DNA of 38,587 bases from Bradyrhizobium sp. Leo170 (GCF_004296405.1 NZ_PSRR01000042.1:1-38587), one strand, 5' to 3'. Counted from the stretch's first letter, positions 25,802-34,664 are shown. The notes: generated by a model not told the origin, from the letters alone. A program made the numbers and translations.

Positions 25802-28800
25802 ATGGCACAAAATCCAATCGTTATCGAAAACCAGAACACCGGCACCTCTCAAGCAGTGTGGGACCTCAGCGGTCCGGCAGCCACCAATATCGAAGGCTTC
25901 GCCACCAGCATCAGCGTCAATAGTGGAAGCCAGATCGGCTTCAAGATCAATACCGATTCGACGAACTACCGGATCGACATCTATCGCCTTGGCTATTACG
26001 GCGGCGACGGCGCTCGTTTCGTAACGTCCATTCAGCAGAACGCCGCGTCGATCCAGCCGTCGCAACCGGACGGTGATCCTTCGATCGGTCTGTACGATGC
26101 CGCCAACTGGAACGTCACCGTCACGTGGACCGTCCCCGCGACGGCGGTCTCCGGCGTGTATATCGCAAAGCTTGTCCGTCAGGACACGACAGCCGGCGAA
26201 AGCCATATGACCTTTGTCGTCCGCAATGACGGTGCGGCGCGGGATATCGTCTTCAAGACCTCCGACACGACATGGCATGCCTACAACGGCTGGGGCGGTG
26301 CAAGCCTGTACGGAGGAAATGCGACGCAGAGTGGTGACGGGCGCGCTTTCAAAGTCAGCTACAACCGGCCCTTCGGCACACGTGACGGTATTGGGCTATA
26401 TGCTGGCCCGCAGGATTTCGTGTTCAGCGGGGAGTATGCAGCGATTCGCTGGCTCGAGCGAAACGGATACGATGTGACCTACATCTCAACCGTCGACGCG
26501 GGGCCGGGCAACATTCCGCTGACGAACTACAGGGTGTTCATGTCGGTCGGACACGATGAATATTGGTCCGGCGATCTCCGGACCAATGTAGAGGCCGCAC
26601 GTGATGCGGGCGTGCACCTCATCTTCATGAGCGGCAACGAGGTTTACTGGAAAACGCGATGGGAAGCGGATGCGAACGGTACGGCGAACCGCATTCTCGT
26701 CTGCTACAAGGAAACCCACGCCGCCGCAAAAATCGATCCGTCGCCGGAGTGGACCGGCACCTGGCGCGATCCGAGCTTCAGCCCTCCGTCCGATGGAGGA
26801 CGTCCTGAAAATGCGCTGACCGGCACCATCTTCCAGGTGGATTCATTTCGCGGCGACACGATCACGATTCCCTCGAACCTCGCACAGTTCAGATTCTGGC
26901 GGAATACGGCGGTGCAAGCCGGCACGACCAACTCTCTGGCAATCGGCATGCTTGGCTACGAATGGGACGAAGCGCCAGACAACGGCTTCCGGCCGGGCGG
27001 ATTGATTGCAGTGTCATCGACGGTCCTTCCGGTGGACACCTATCTGCTCGATTATGGCAACACCACCGGCGCCCGGACTGCGACACATAATCTCGTCCTG
27101 TATCGCGCACCGAGCGGGGCAATCGTGTTCGGTACGGGAACGGTCTTCCTGTCTTTTGGCCTCGACACGACGCACGACTACTGCAACCTTGGCAGTGTGG
27201 GACCGACGCCCGAAGATCCGAACGTACAGCAGGCCATGGTGAACCTGTTTGCGGACATGGGCGTGCAGCCGCAAACCCTGCAGACGAACCTCGTTGCCGC
27301 CAGCGCATCAACGGATCACACGCCGCCGGTCTCGACGATCTCTACTCCCGCTTCGGGTGCAAGCCTTGTCCAGCAGCAAGCGGTGACGATTTCGGGCACC
27401 GCGAGCGATGTCGGCGGGCTGGTTGCGGTCGTCGAGGTCTCGACCGACGGCGGAACGACCTGGCACCCGGCCACAGGCACCACGAACTGGACATACACGT
27501 GGTGGCCACTGCAGCCGGGCACATTCACAATCAAGTCCCGTGCTGTCGACGACAGCCTCAATATGGAGACACCCGCCGCCGGTGTAACCGTAAGCGTTGT
27601 ACCTGCAGCGATCGTGAGCCTTTTCACGCCTGCTGATGCGCCGTTTGTGGTACTCGCCAACGATCCCTTGGCAATAGAGCTTGGTATCCGAGTGCAGATC
27701 AGCTCTGCCGGCACTGTCAGCGGTATCCGTTTCTACAAGGAGCCGCTCAACACCGGGCCGCACGTCGGCAATTTCTGGAGCGCCGACGGAACGTTGCTTG
27801 CAACCGCGGCCTTCTCCGGCGAAACGTCAAGCGGCTGGCAGCAGGTCAATTTTCCGACTCCGGTCACTGTCAATGCAGGCGCCACATACGTTGCGTCGTA
27901 CCACACCGCTACGGGCCTCTATTCGGCGGACTTGAACTACTTTCTCAATACGCGGAGCGCGGGTCCGCTGCGCGCACCGGCCGCCGGCGTCAATGGTGTA
28001 TTTGCCTATGGATCGACGAGCATTTTTCCCGTGAGCTCAAATCTGAACGGCAATTACTGGGTCGATTTGGTACTCAACCGCGCTGGTGGAACCGGGAACC
28101 TTCCACCCATCGCGAATGACGTCGGAGGCTTTGTCACCCTTCCCAACTCCGTCCTGTCCATTCCGGCCGCCTCGATCCTGGCTAATGATACGGATCCAAA
28201 TGGCTACACAATATCCATCTCAAGCGTCAGCAGCCCGGTCAATGGAACGGTGAGCTACGATGCAGCAACGCAAGTCGTTAGCTTCACACCGACGACCGGT
28301 TACCTTGGGGCAGCCAGCTTCACTTATACAATCACCAACGGCCATGGCGGCACCGCCTCCGCAACTGTATCGCTGACCGTGAGTGCTGGCACCGTCAGCC
28401 TGTTCGGACCATCGACGACACCGGCAACGATTACAGTGGACGACCCCAGCCTGGTCGAACTCGGGGTCAAGTTCGAGACATCCGTTGCCGGCCAGGTCCT
28501 CGGAATTCTTTTCTACAAGGGTCCGCAAAACACAAGCGCGCATGTCGTCAATCTGTGGACCTCGACGGGTACCCTGCTGGCCAGTGCAGCATCCAACAAC
28601 GAAACCGCGAGTGGTTGGCAGTCCGTGGGTTTGCCCACACCGGTGACCTTGACCGCCAATACGATCTATGTCGCGTCCTATCACACCAAGGGCTTCTACT
28701 CGGTGGACGAGGCCTACTTCGCCACTGACCATACCAGTGGGCCGCTCACGGCCCCTAACAGCGCCGGCAGCAACGGCAACGGAGTCTTCTCCTACGGCCC

Positions 28801-29668
28801 CAGCGGCAGCTTCCCGACTAGCAGTTTCAACGCAAGCAACTATTGGGTCGATGTACTTTTCAACCCGAATGCCACCGGAAACCTACCTCCCGTTGCGAAC
28901 AACGACAGCGGATTTACAACGCTTCAGAATACTGTCCTTGCCATTCCTGCCGCTACGATTCTGGCCAATGACTCGGATCCCAACGGCTTTGCCCTGTCGA
29001 TCTTGAGCGTCGGCACCCCGACCAACGGAACCGTCAGCTACAATGCAACGACGCAGGTGGTCAATTTCACGCCGACCAGCGGCTACCTCGGAGCGGCGAA
29101 CTTCACATACACAATCACCAACGGCCACGGAGGGACAGCCTCGGCAACCGTCTCACTGACTGTTATCCCATCCAATGCCATCAGCCTCTTCACCGCCACG
29201 ACCACCCCGGCAAACATCACGGTCAATGATTCAAATGCGGTCGAACTCGGGGTCAAGTTCGAGACGTCGGCCGGCGGCCTCGTCTTTGCAATTCTCTTTT
29301 ACAAAGGGCCGCAGAACACTGGTCCGCATATCGTCAACCTATGGACTGCGACCGGGACCCTGCTAGCCAGCGCAACATCCGCCAACGAGACCCCCGGCGG
29401 CTGGCAAACTGTCAATCTCGCTACACCGGTGGCATTGACCGCCAACACGATCTACGTCGCTTCTTATCACTGCAACGGCTTTTATTCGGCGGACCCCAAC
29501 TATTTCGCCGCCGACCATATCAGCGGCGCACTTACGGCGCCGGCCAGCACGAGCAGCGGGGGCAATGGTGTCTATGTCTACGGCACCAGCAGCAGCTTCC
29601 CGACAAATACCTTCAACGCCAATAACTACTGGGTCGACGTGCTGTTCGTCGCCGGCGCTGGGCCGTAA
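25802..29668 (+). CDS. Large mosaic protein: dimethylformamidase-like domain, Ig-like domain, three DUF4082 and two cadherin-like modules
   Basis: The product has 1288 residues. Residues 1-500 resemble the large subunit of N,N-dimethylformamidase, with WHAYNGWGGASLYGG (about 158) and SVGHDEYWSGDLR. H251 and E253 fall at the H-x-E spacing I recall for the active site of that iron enzyme (His519 and Glu521 in Paracoccus). An Ig-like domain (about 507-600; VEVSTDGGTTWHPATG) follows. Then come DUF4082 (604-760), cadherin-like (766-860), DUF4082 (864-1020), cadherin-like (1027-1120) and DUF4082 (1127-1288) modules. There is no signal peptide and no RTX repeat, so the export route is unclear. No good ribosome site precedes the ATG. 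Codon use looks less GC-biased than in neighbouring genes. It may be a surface or secreted amidase. Confidence 0.85.
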   Translation: MAQNPIVIENQNTGTSQAVWDLSGPAATNIEGFATSISVNSGSQIGFKINTDSTNYRIDIYRLGYYGGDGARFVTSIQQNAASIQPSQPDGDPSIGLYDAANWNVTVTWTVPATAVSGVYIAKLVRQDTTAGESHMTFVVRNDGAARDIVFKTSDTTWHAYNGWGGASLYGGNATQSGDGRAFKVSYNRPFGTRDGIGLYAGPQDFVFSGEYAAIRWLERNGYDVTYISTVDAGPGNIPLTNYRVFMSVGHDEYWSGDLRTNVEAARDAGVHLIFMSGNEVYWKTRWEADANGTANRILVCYKETHAAAKIDPSPEWTGTWRDPSFSPPSDGGRPENALTGTIFQVDSFRGDTITIPSNLAQFRFWRNTAVQAGTTNSLAIGMLGYEWDEAPDNGFRPGGLIAVSSTVLPVDTYLLDYGNTTGARTATHNLVLYRAPSGAIVFGTGTVFLSFGLDTTHDYCNLGSVGPTPEDPNVQQAMVNLFADMGVQPQTLQTNLVAASASTDHTPPVSTISTPASGASLVQQQAVTISGTASDVGGLVAVVEVSTDGGTTWHPATGTTNWTYTWWPLQPGTFTIKSRAVDDSLNMETPAAGVTVSVVPAAIVSLFTPADAPFVVLANDPLAIELGIRVQISSAGTVSGIRFYKEPLNTGPHVGNFWSADGTLLATAAFSGETSSGWQQVNFPTPVTVNAGATYVASYHTATGLYSADLNYFLNTRSAGPLRAPAAGVNGVFAYGSTSIFPVSSNLNGNYWVDLVLNRAGGTGNLPPIANDVGGFVTLPNSVLSIPAASILANDTDPNGYTISISSVSSPVNGTVSYDAATQVVSFTPTTGYLGAASFTYTITNGHGGTASATVSLTVSAGTVSLFGPSTTPATITVDDPSLVELGVKFETSVAGQVLGILFYKGPQNTSAHVVNLWTSTGTLLASAASNNETASGWQSVGLPTPVTLTANTIYVASYHTKGFYSVDEAYFATDHTSGPLTAPNSAGSNGNGVFSYGPSGSFPTSSFNASNYWVDVLFNPNATGNLPPVANNDSGFTTLQNTVLAIPAATILANDSDPNGFALSILSVGTPTNGTVSYNATTQVVNFTPTSGYLGAANFTYTITNGHGGTASATVSLTVIPSNAISLFTATTTPANITVNDSNAVELGVKFETSAGGLVFAILFYKGPQNTGPHIVNLWTATGTLLASATSANETPGGWQTVNLATPVALTANTIYVASYHCNGFYSADPNYFAADHISGALTAPASTSSGGNGVYVYGTSSSFPTNTFNANNYWVDVLFVAGAGP
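27611..29665 (+). repeat. Tandem module repeats inside the large mosaic gene
   Basis: Three DUF4082 units start at about 27611, 28391 and 29180, and two cadherin-like units at about 28097 and 28880. The second and third DUF4082 units and the two cadherin-like units keep long near-identical DNA stretches, for example ACAATCACCAACGGCCA in both cadherin units. The period of one full pair is about 785 bp, which suggests recent internal duplication. Confidence 0.85.
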
Positions 29669-29781
29669 AGATGACAAGCGGGAAATGCAAAGTGAACCGG
29701 CTGCCGGCTCAACCAATGGTACCAGGCTCTAGGTCCTGATCGGATGTCCATTCCATATCGCCGCTCCTTTCGGATCATGTG

Positions 29782-30678
29782 CTAGCTCGTTTGACCGGTG
29801 GAGGAAAATCGCTCCAGCAGCCACCTTCCAGCGGGACCAGGCAATCGATCGGCAGGGTAGACGGCTTGGAAGGGCATCATGCCCGCCGATGGCCCTTCCA
29901 GTTCGATGCGCTCGAGACGACCCTCCGCCAGATCTTCGCTGATCAGCCAGAGCGGCATGTGCCCCCATCCAAGCCCGGCACGCAAGAAAGCGTGCTTCGC
30001 GCCGAGATCGGCAAGCCGCCAGATGTTCTTCCCCTGCACGCCATAATCAACCCCGCTCGTGAGCGAGGAGCGATCGGTGAGCACGAGCTGTGTTTCATCC
30101 AGCACATCCCGAAGCGCAACGGGTCCTTGCCTGCCGGTCAGAGGCGACCCTGGAGCGGCCACCGTCACGATTTGCTCGCTGAACAGACGTTCGGCTGTCA
30201 GCCCTGGGGGAAGGAATGGAAGTGTGCCTGTGATACCGAGGCTGCACTGACCGTTGAGCACGAGCTCCGCGACGCGGCCCAGCGCCTCGATGTGGAGTCT
30301 GAGCGGCGTGGACGGGAAGCGCTGCTTGAAGCTGCCGAGCGCATCGGTAAGGCACCGCTGAGGAAACATGACGTCAACAACGATGGACAGCTCGGGCTCC
30401 AAGCCGGCCGAGAAACTTCGCGCCTTAGCCTTCAGCGCGTCGGCACCAGTCACCACGCGGCGCGCGTCGGCGAGCAGGTTTGCTCCGTGCACCGTCAGTC
30501 GAGGGTAGCGGCCGATCCTCTCGAACAATGTGATGCCGAGCTGCGCCTCCAGATTGGCGATGGTTTGGCTCACGACGGACTGCGCGCGGCCGATCGCGCG
30601 GCCTGCCGCCGAGAAGCTGCCGTTGTCCGCGGCGGCGACGAACGTGCGCAGGTGATCAAGCGAGACCCCGTCCAACAT
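29782..30678 (-). CDS. LysR-family transcriptional regulator
   Basis: The 298-residue product begins MLDGVSLDHLRTFVAAADNG and has the winged-helix motif FSAAGRAIGRAQSVVSQTIA followed by NLEAQLGITLFERIGRYPRL. The C-terminal effector domain (about 90-290) has the periplasmic-binding-protein fold typical of the family, with ELSIVVDVMFPQRCLTDALG at its start. LysR regulators usually control a divergent neighbour in response to a metabolite. Here the neighbours are two overlapping dehydrogenase genes starting at 30770, and the 91-bp gap contains matching half-sites. The effector is unknown. The start at 30678 gives the normal family length. Confidence 0.92.
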   Translation of the reverse strand: MLDGVSLDHLRTFVAAADNGSFSAAGRAIGRAQSVVSQTIANLEAQLGITLFERIGRYPRLTVHGANLLADARRVVTGADALKAKARSFSAGLEPELSIVVDVMFPQRCLTDALGSFKQRFPSTPLRLHIEALGRVAELVLNGQCSLGITGTLPFLPPGLTAERLFSEQIVTVAAPGSPLTGRQGPVALRDVLDETQLVLTDRSSLTSGVDYGVQGKNIWRLADLGAKHAFLRAGLGWGHMPLWLISEDLAEGRLERIELEGPSAGMMPFQAVYPADRLPGPAGRWLLERFSSTGQTS

Positions 30679-30682
30679 GCAA

Positions 30683-30710
30683 GTATCGGTCCTGACGATA
30701 CATGGTATCG
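30683..30710. promoter_or_regulatory. GTATCG half-sites between the LysR gene and the dehydrogenase operon
   Basis: GTATCG (30683-30688), CGATAC (30696-30701) and GTATCG (30705-30710) lie in the divergent gap. The last two form an inverted repeat around ATG, and the first two an inverted repeat around seven bases. Position and symmetry suit a LysR-type operator; binding is inferred. Confidence 0.55.
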
Positions 30711-30769
30711 GCTAATATAGGCTTATGTGGGGACATGGGAGCCCTTAACCAGAGGGTGAAGGAGCCGCC

Positions 30770-31702
30770 ATGTCACAGAATATCTTCATCATCGGAGCGT
30801 CAGGGTTTGTCGGAAGTACCCTCGCGAGGCATTTCGTTGCGAAAGGCCACGACGTGCTGGGGCTCGCTCGGTCCGATCGCGCCGAGACTGCGTTGGGAGG
30901 TGCGGGCGTCCGGACCATTCGCGGTGATCTCGACACAGACATGGCCCCGGTGCTCGCCGCGGCACGTTCGGCCGACGCGGTCGTCTATGCTGCCCAGATC
31001 GCCTTTGATCGCGAGCCGGCCGTCGTACGGAAGCTGTGCGACGAGCTCGCCGGAAGCGGCAAGACGCTGATCTTCCTGTCGGGTACCGGCGTCTTCATGC
31101 AGCGTACCGGTGGGGCATGGAGCGCGGATAGCTTCGCCGAAGACGATCCCTTCGTGCCGGAGCCACTGGCGCTTCCAAGGGTCGAGGCGGAGGGGATTGT
31201 GCGGGCCGCAGCCGAGAACGGGCTGCGCAGCATGGTGGTGCGGCCGCCGGTGATCTGGGGACCTGGCGACAACGGGCCTGTGGCAGGCGTCTACCGCTCC
31301 GTCGCGCTCACGGGTGCCGCCTGTTACATCGGCGCGGGACTTGCCGCCTATTCCAATGTCCACAGTGCCGATTTGGCGCGATTGTTCTCCCTCGCAATCG
31401 AACGCGGGCAGGGCGGTGCGCTCTATCACGCGGTCGCCGGCGAGATACCGTACCGCTGGATTGCCGAGGCGGTGGCGCGCGACTTGGGCGTCGGCACGCG
31501 CAGCTTGGCGATGGACGAAGCGGCCGAGGTGTTCGATCCATTCGGCGTGCTGCTTCAGTCGGCATGCAGCCGCTCGCGCGATCCGCGGACACGATCTGAG
31601 CTGGGCTGGCAACCCACCCAATTCGACATGTTGTCAGAGGTCGGCGAACCGCGCCTGCGCGCGCTCGCAAACGCGCAATCCGAGGCAGGAGCGAATGTAT
31701 GA
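30770..31702 (+). CDS. NAD(P)-dependent epimerase/dehydratase-like protein (extended SDR)
   Basis: The 310-residue product starts after a good ribosome site (GAAGGAG). The dinucleotide motif is IFIIGASGFVGSTLARHFVA (GxxGxxG). DAVVYAAQIAFD corresponds to the second conserved strand, followed by FLSGTGVFMQ and later VVRPPVIWGPGDNGPVAG. The usual YxxxK of extended SDRs is not obvious; LPRVEAEGIV stands in that place, so catalysis may be altered, as in several atypical members. It overlaps the next dehydrogenase by four bases (ATGA), so the two are translated together, probably under the divergent LysR regulator. The substrate is unknown. Confidence 0.88.
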   Translation: MSQNIFIIGASGFVGSTLARHFVAKGHDVLGLARSDRAETALGGAGVRTIRGDLDTDMAPVLAAARSADAVVYAAQIAFDREPAVVRKLCDELAGSGKTLIFLSGTGVFMQRTGGAWSADSFAEDDPFVPEPLALPRVEAEGIVRAAAENGLRSMVVRPPVIWGPGDNGPVAGVYRSVALTGAACYIGAGLAAYSNVHSADLARLFSLAIERGQGGALYHAVAGEIPYRWIAEAVARDLGVGTRSLAMDEAAEVFDPFGVLLQSACSRSRDPRTRSELGWQPTQFDMLSEVGEPRLRALANAQSEAGANV

Positions 31703-32439
31703 ATACGCATGAAGGCAAGATCGCGATCGTGACCGGCGGCAGACAGGGCATCGGCCGCGGCATCGCCAACCTTCTCGCCGAAAGAGGCGCCAAGGTCGTG
31801 ATCGTCAATCGCGAGAATGCCCCGGATGCGGCGCGGGCGATTGGCAACGGAGCCATTGCGATCGCTGCCGACGTAACCAGCGACGCCGATTGGGCTGAGG
31901 TCGCTCGCCAGGTCGAGCAAGCGTTCGGTCGCGTCGACATCCTCGTCCACGCCGCGGGCATCTATCCTTTGGCGACGCTCGATCAGATGACGGCGGCGGA
32001 ATGGCGGCGCGTTCTGGCGGTGAACCTCGATGCGCATCTGCTCGGCGCCCGCGCGATCGTGCCGCTGATGCGCAAGGCGGGGGGTGGCGCGATCGTCGCG
32101 ATCGGCTCGGATGCGGTTGCCATGGTGACGCCCCCCGGCATGGGCTTCTCCCACTATGTCACTTCCAAGATGGGGATGGTCGGCCTGGTGCGCGCGCTCG
32201 CCAATGAGCTCGCAGCCCACAACATCATCGTCAACGCCGTCCATCCCGGAATCACCGACACCGAGGGTGCAAGCGGAATGCCCAACGAGCAGAAGGCGCA
32301 GGTGTACATGATGCAGGCGATCAAGCGGCTCGGCGCACCCGCCGACATCGCCGGCCCAGTCGCCTTTCTCACCAGCGACGATGCGCGTTTCGTCACGGGG
32401 CAGACGCTGGTGGTCGACGGTGGCCTGATGCGGCTCTGA
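31699..32439 (+). CDS. Short-chain dehydrogenase/reductase (classical SDR)
   Basis: The 246-residue product has all classical SDR marks: the cofactor motif VTGGRQGIGRGIA near the N-terminus, NAG-equivalent HAAG (VDILVHAAGIYP), catalytic S137 in AIGSDAVA, Y153 and K157 in FSHYVTSKMG, and the ending FVTGQTLVVDGGLMRL. It oxidises or reduces an alcohol or ketone with NAD(P)(H). It overlaps the upstream epimerase-like gene by four bases. The pair beside a LysR regulator resembles small detoxification or catabolic cassettes. The stop at 32439 is followed by a 154-bp gap before the radC remnant, in which I see no gene. Confidence 0.92.
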   Translation: MNTHEGKIAIVTGGRQGIGRGIANLLAERGAKVVIVNRENAPDAARAIGNGAIAIAADVTSDADWAEVARQVEQAFGRVDILVHAAGIYPLATLDQMTAAEWRRVLAVNLDAHLLGARAIVPLMRKAGGGAIVAIGSDAVAMVTPPGMGFSHYVTSKMGMVGLVRALANELAAHNIIVNAVHPGITDTEGASGMPNEQKAQVYMMQAIKRLGAPADIAGPVAFLTSDDARFVTGQTLVVDGGLMRL

Positions 32440-32593
32440 GGGAAGAAGATAGCTTTTCAAGCGCTTCCGCGCTTTCTCGACAGCATAGCGCGTCGCCGAC
32501 TGGCCCCTCCGAATCCTGCTCGCGCAAGCCTTCATCGCTGCAGGCGCCGCGAAGCTCGGCGGCGCGCCAGCGATGGTGGCGATGGTCACGAGC

Positions 32594-32758
32594 CTAGATC
32601 AGCCGCATCCCCTTCAGGCTCGCGTGGCCGTTCTTGCCGACGATGATGTGGTCGTGCACGGAGATGCCGAGCGGTTTGGCGATATCGATGATCGCCTTGG
32701 TCATCTGGATGTCGGCCTGCGAGGGCGTCGGGTCGCCGGAAGGATGGTTGTGCATCAA
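32594..32758 (-). pseudogene. radC: radC 3' remnant (JAMM/MPN domain), truncated at its 5' side
   Basis: Reading leftwards from about 32758, the frame encodes [15 protein letters not shown], the HxH...SxxD zinc motif of RadC. It continues with [20 protein letters not shown] and the normal RadC ending [10 protein letters not shown]. Everything before the JAMM motif is missing. Upstream codons (from 32791) encode an unrelated [10 protein letters not shown]. RadC proteins are about 220-250 residues, so only about a quarter remains. The break probably marks where foreign DNA joined the chromosome. Confidence 0.85.
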
Positions 32759-33014
32759 CATACTTGAAGGAAGAATCTCATTTAGAAGCAAGCGTCTAGT
32801 GATTTCCTAAGTTCGGAAGGGGTATGTAATTGGGGTTAGTTTCCTCGTTACAGATCGTGATAAACCCGAAGTGTCATGCAGTTGCTTTCACGAGACTCCA
32901 CGATCACGGTGTAGCACGGATTCCGAATCGATATCCATCTCGTCTAAAGCTGATGACGCTTGCTGCTCAAGCTATCCGTGGTACTAAGGCGGCCTCACAA
33001 TCAAGGAATATTGA

Positions 33015-33200
33015 GTGCCTAAAAAAGTAAAGAGGACGGTCGTGCGTCGCGAGTACACCAAAGCCGATGTGAAGGAGTTGCGTGCGCATTCGAGGGCGAA
33101 AACACCCGTCGTTAAAATCGCGAAGCTTACAAAACGTAGCGTGGGTTCGCTGCGGCAGAAAGCGCTCAAGCTTGGGATTCGTCTAGGCCACCGACGCTAG
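33015..33200 (+). CDS. Small basic protein, 61 residues, GTG start
   Basis: A GTG at 33015 follows AAGGA by about seven bases. The product is very basic: PKKVKRTVVRREYTKADVKE, then LRAHSRAKTPVVKIAKLTKR and SVGSLRQKALKLGIRLGHRR. The segment TPVVKIAKLTKRSVGSLRQKA looks like a helix-turn-helix of the kind that recognises repeated targets (compare AKLTKRSVGSLRQKA with resolvase-like or SANT-like helices). I recall near-identical small proteins in rhizobia but no function. It may bind DNA. It is the first gene after the radC break. Confidence 0.7.
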   Translation: MPKKVKRTVVRREYTKADVKELRAHSRAKTPVVKIAKLTKRSVGSLRQKALKLGIRLGHRR

Positions 33201-33253
33201 GTCCATGCCAGCCGGCTCGCTGACAATATGACTGAGCAAAAGCGGAAGATCAT

Positions 33254-33388
33254 ATGATGCTGTTCAACAAGGTTTTCTCGACGAGGAGGCTATTGCAGAT
33301 GATCTGCGTTCTGGGTGCAGTCGTCGCGATGAAAGCATTGAGCATGCATTATGATTTCAGCTGGGTAACCGCCCTGGCGGCTGAATGA
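33254..33388 (+). CDS. Possible 44-residue small protein
   Basis: From an ATG at 33254 (second ATG at 33257) with GCGGAAG upstream, the frame encodes MMLFNKVFSTRRLLQMICVL, then GAVVAMKALSMHYDFSWVTA and LAAE before TGA. A hydrophobic stretch (LLQMICVLGAVVAM) could be a single membrane helix after a basic start. It lies 53 bases after the previous small gene. Length and lack of known relatives keep confidence low. Confidence 0.4.
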   Translation: MMLFNKVFSTRRLLQMICVLGAVVAMKALSMHYDFSWVTALAAE

Positions 33389-33698
33389 GAAAACAGTCCC
33401 GACCATCGCAGCGCCAGCGCAGTAATCACATACGGCTCAGAATAGACGCCGCGGTGGCGAATTAAGCGAACGGCCGGTTGTGGCGCAAAGCGGACGTTCG
33501 CCAAACATCCGACTTCTGAGAAGGGCCAAGACCGGAAGTCGCGGTCGCGGCCGAGTGCGGCGAGAGGGGAATAACCGAAGCGAGAACGGCTGAGAAACGG
33601 CGCGCGTCACTCTGGAAGTCCCGCTTTGCGGAGACCGTCGCCAAACAATCCAACCCGCCATTGACCGCTCCGAGCGGCCCCATTCAGAAATGCGAAAA
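33389..33698. other. Gene-free stretch in the island
   Basis: I see no convincing gene, hairpin or repeat here. The minus-strand frames that cross it overlap the terminase-like fragment in another frame and look like shadows. Confidence 0.5.
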
Positions 33699-33884
33699 TC
33701 AGGCGCGCTTGGTTCCGCGCTCCAGGAGCTCTGCAACACGATCAGAAATGCTTTGACTTGCTTTTGGGGTCGCGTTGCCCCGGTTGGGCTTGCAGCCCGC
33801 CAGTTGGTACGCCTCATCTGCCGTTTTGCCCTTGGCGAGTTCCTGTGCAAAGCGCTCTTGCTTGGTGTTGGAGAGGACGCGCAT
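33699..33884 (-). pseudogene. Terminase-small-subunit-like N-terminal fragment
   Basis: The 61-residue frame reads MRVLSNTKQERFAQELAKGK, TADEAYQLAGCKPNRGNA, then SISDRVAELLERGTKRA before a stop. The pattern (K-Q-E-R-F-x-x-E-L-A-x-G-K-x-x-x-E-A-Y) is the DNA-binding N-terminal region of phage terminase small subunits, which recognise packaging sites. Full proteins are usually 130-180 residues, so this is probably a truncated relic. No large terminase subunit or other phage gene is in the window. It could also survive as a short DNA-binding protein, since the frame is intact. Confidence 0.6.
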
Positions 33885-34178
33885 TGGTCAGCATCAGCGT
33901 CGCAGAGCACAATCGTAACCAAGGCCGGCCATCACCTTATGTCGCCGGCGAGGGTTGGGCGCAGAGCGGTTGCCCGGTCTATAGGAACGTCAACAAGACC
34001 GGGGCGTTGAACTGGAGGCGCTGATGCCGAAAGTCAGCGCCCGCGGGGCCATTGTCAAACTCATGGCCGCCGTGCTGGGCTGAGCTACTGCTGTATCTGA
34101 CGACGCAGGACTGCGAGGCCATTATGGCCAAACTTGGAGCGCCCCGGCCGTTGCACACAAGAGCAACACGGAGGGGAC

Positions 34179-34373
34179 ATGAGAAACATTGTGAACGAAG
34201 CCGGCGAGATCGTCGCCAAGGCAACGCGTGACGGCACGTTGGTCGGCGGACACCACCGCATCGCGGTGGCGGCTAGCCTCGGTCAAAAGCTGGTCTGGCA
34301 AGACACCGGCGAACCTGTCAACCTTGAGGTCTTCTTCAGGCATCCGGCAAGTTCTCTGCGACATACAGCTTGA
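34179..34373 (+). CDS. Small GHHR-motif protein, copy A
   Basis: The ATG at 34179 has a strong ribosome site (GGAGGGGAC). The 64-residue product is MRNIVNEAGEIVAKATRDGT, then LVGGHHRIAVAASLGQKLVW and QDTGEPVNLEVFFRHPASSL plus four residues. It shares the pattern IVNEAG, DGxLxxGHHR and LGxKL with the protein at 34815. The GHHR-x(6)-LG core recalls the G-H-x-R box of ParB-like domains (compare AGHSRVLAAKKLG in the pseudogene at 35040-35591). That link is an impression, and the function is unknown. Confidence 0.55.
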   Translation: MRNIVNEAGEIVAKATRDGTLVGGHHRIAVAASLGQKLVWQDTGEPVNLEVFFRHPASSLRHTA

Positions 34374-34472
34374 TGCGCTCGCCGAGCGTAACGCTTCAGA
34401 CAAGTGAGGCTATAATAGCCAAGGTCCTCAAACGATCCGGCACCGCGGCGAATTCCACCAACGAGCAACCCC

Positions 34473-34664
34473 ATGAAAGTCAAAGACCTGATAGATGAGC
34501 TACAGAAGCTCGATCCGGAGATGCCGGTCGTTGCTTCCAGCCCTGACGGCTTCGATCTCTATGAGCCGACACTTGACCGCGAATGGATCACGATAGACCA
34601 GTTCGGTAGTCCGCAGCGCGCCCTTTCAGACGAGGCCGGGGCCATGCAAGCCCTCCGCCTATAG
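34473..34664 (+). CDS. Small hypothetical protein, 63 residues
   Basis: The product starts MKVKDLIDELQKLDPEMPVV and continues ASSPDGFDLYEPTLDREWIT. The opening pattern (V-K-x-L-I-x-x-L-Q-x-x-D-P-x-x-P-V) is a recurring one in small phage and plasmid proteins of unknown role. No clear ribosome site precedes the ATG at 34473. It sits between the two GHHR-motif genes on the same strand. Confidence 0.6.
   Translation: MKVKDLIDELQKLDPEMPVVASSPDGFDLYEPTLDREWITIDQFGSPQRALSDEAGAMQALRL

Noticed and set aside
31555..32589. Minus-strand frame with a plausible-looking start (TIATIAGAPPSFAAPAAMKA)
   Set aside because: It has a GTG start without a ribosome site and runs antisense through the SDR gene. 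It may contain an old fragment downstream of radC, but I cannot support it.
33437..33922. 161-residue minus-strand frame overlapping the terminase-like fragment
   Set aside because: The product is Arg/Ser/Pro-rich without family features, whereas the other frame at 33699-33884 has a recognisable terminase pattern.
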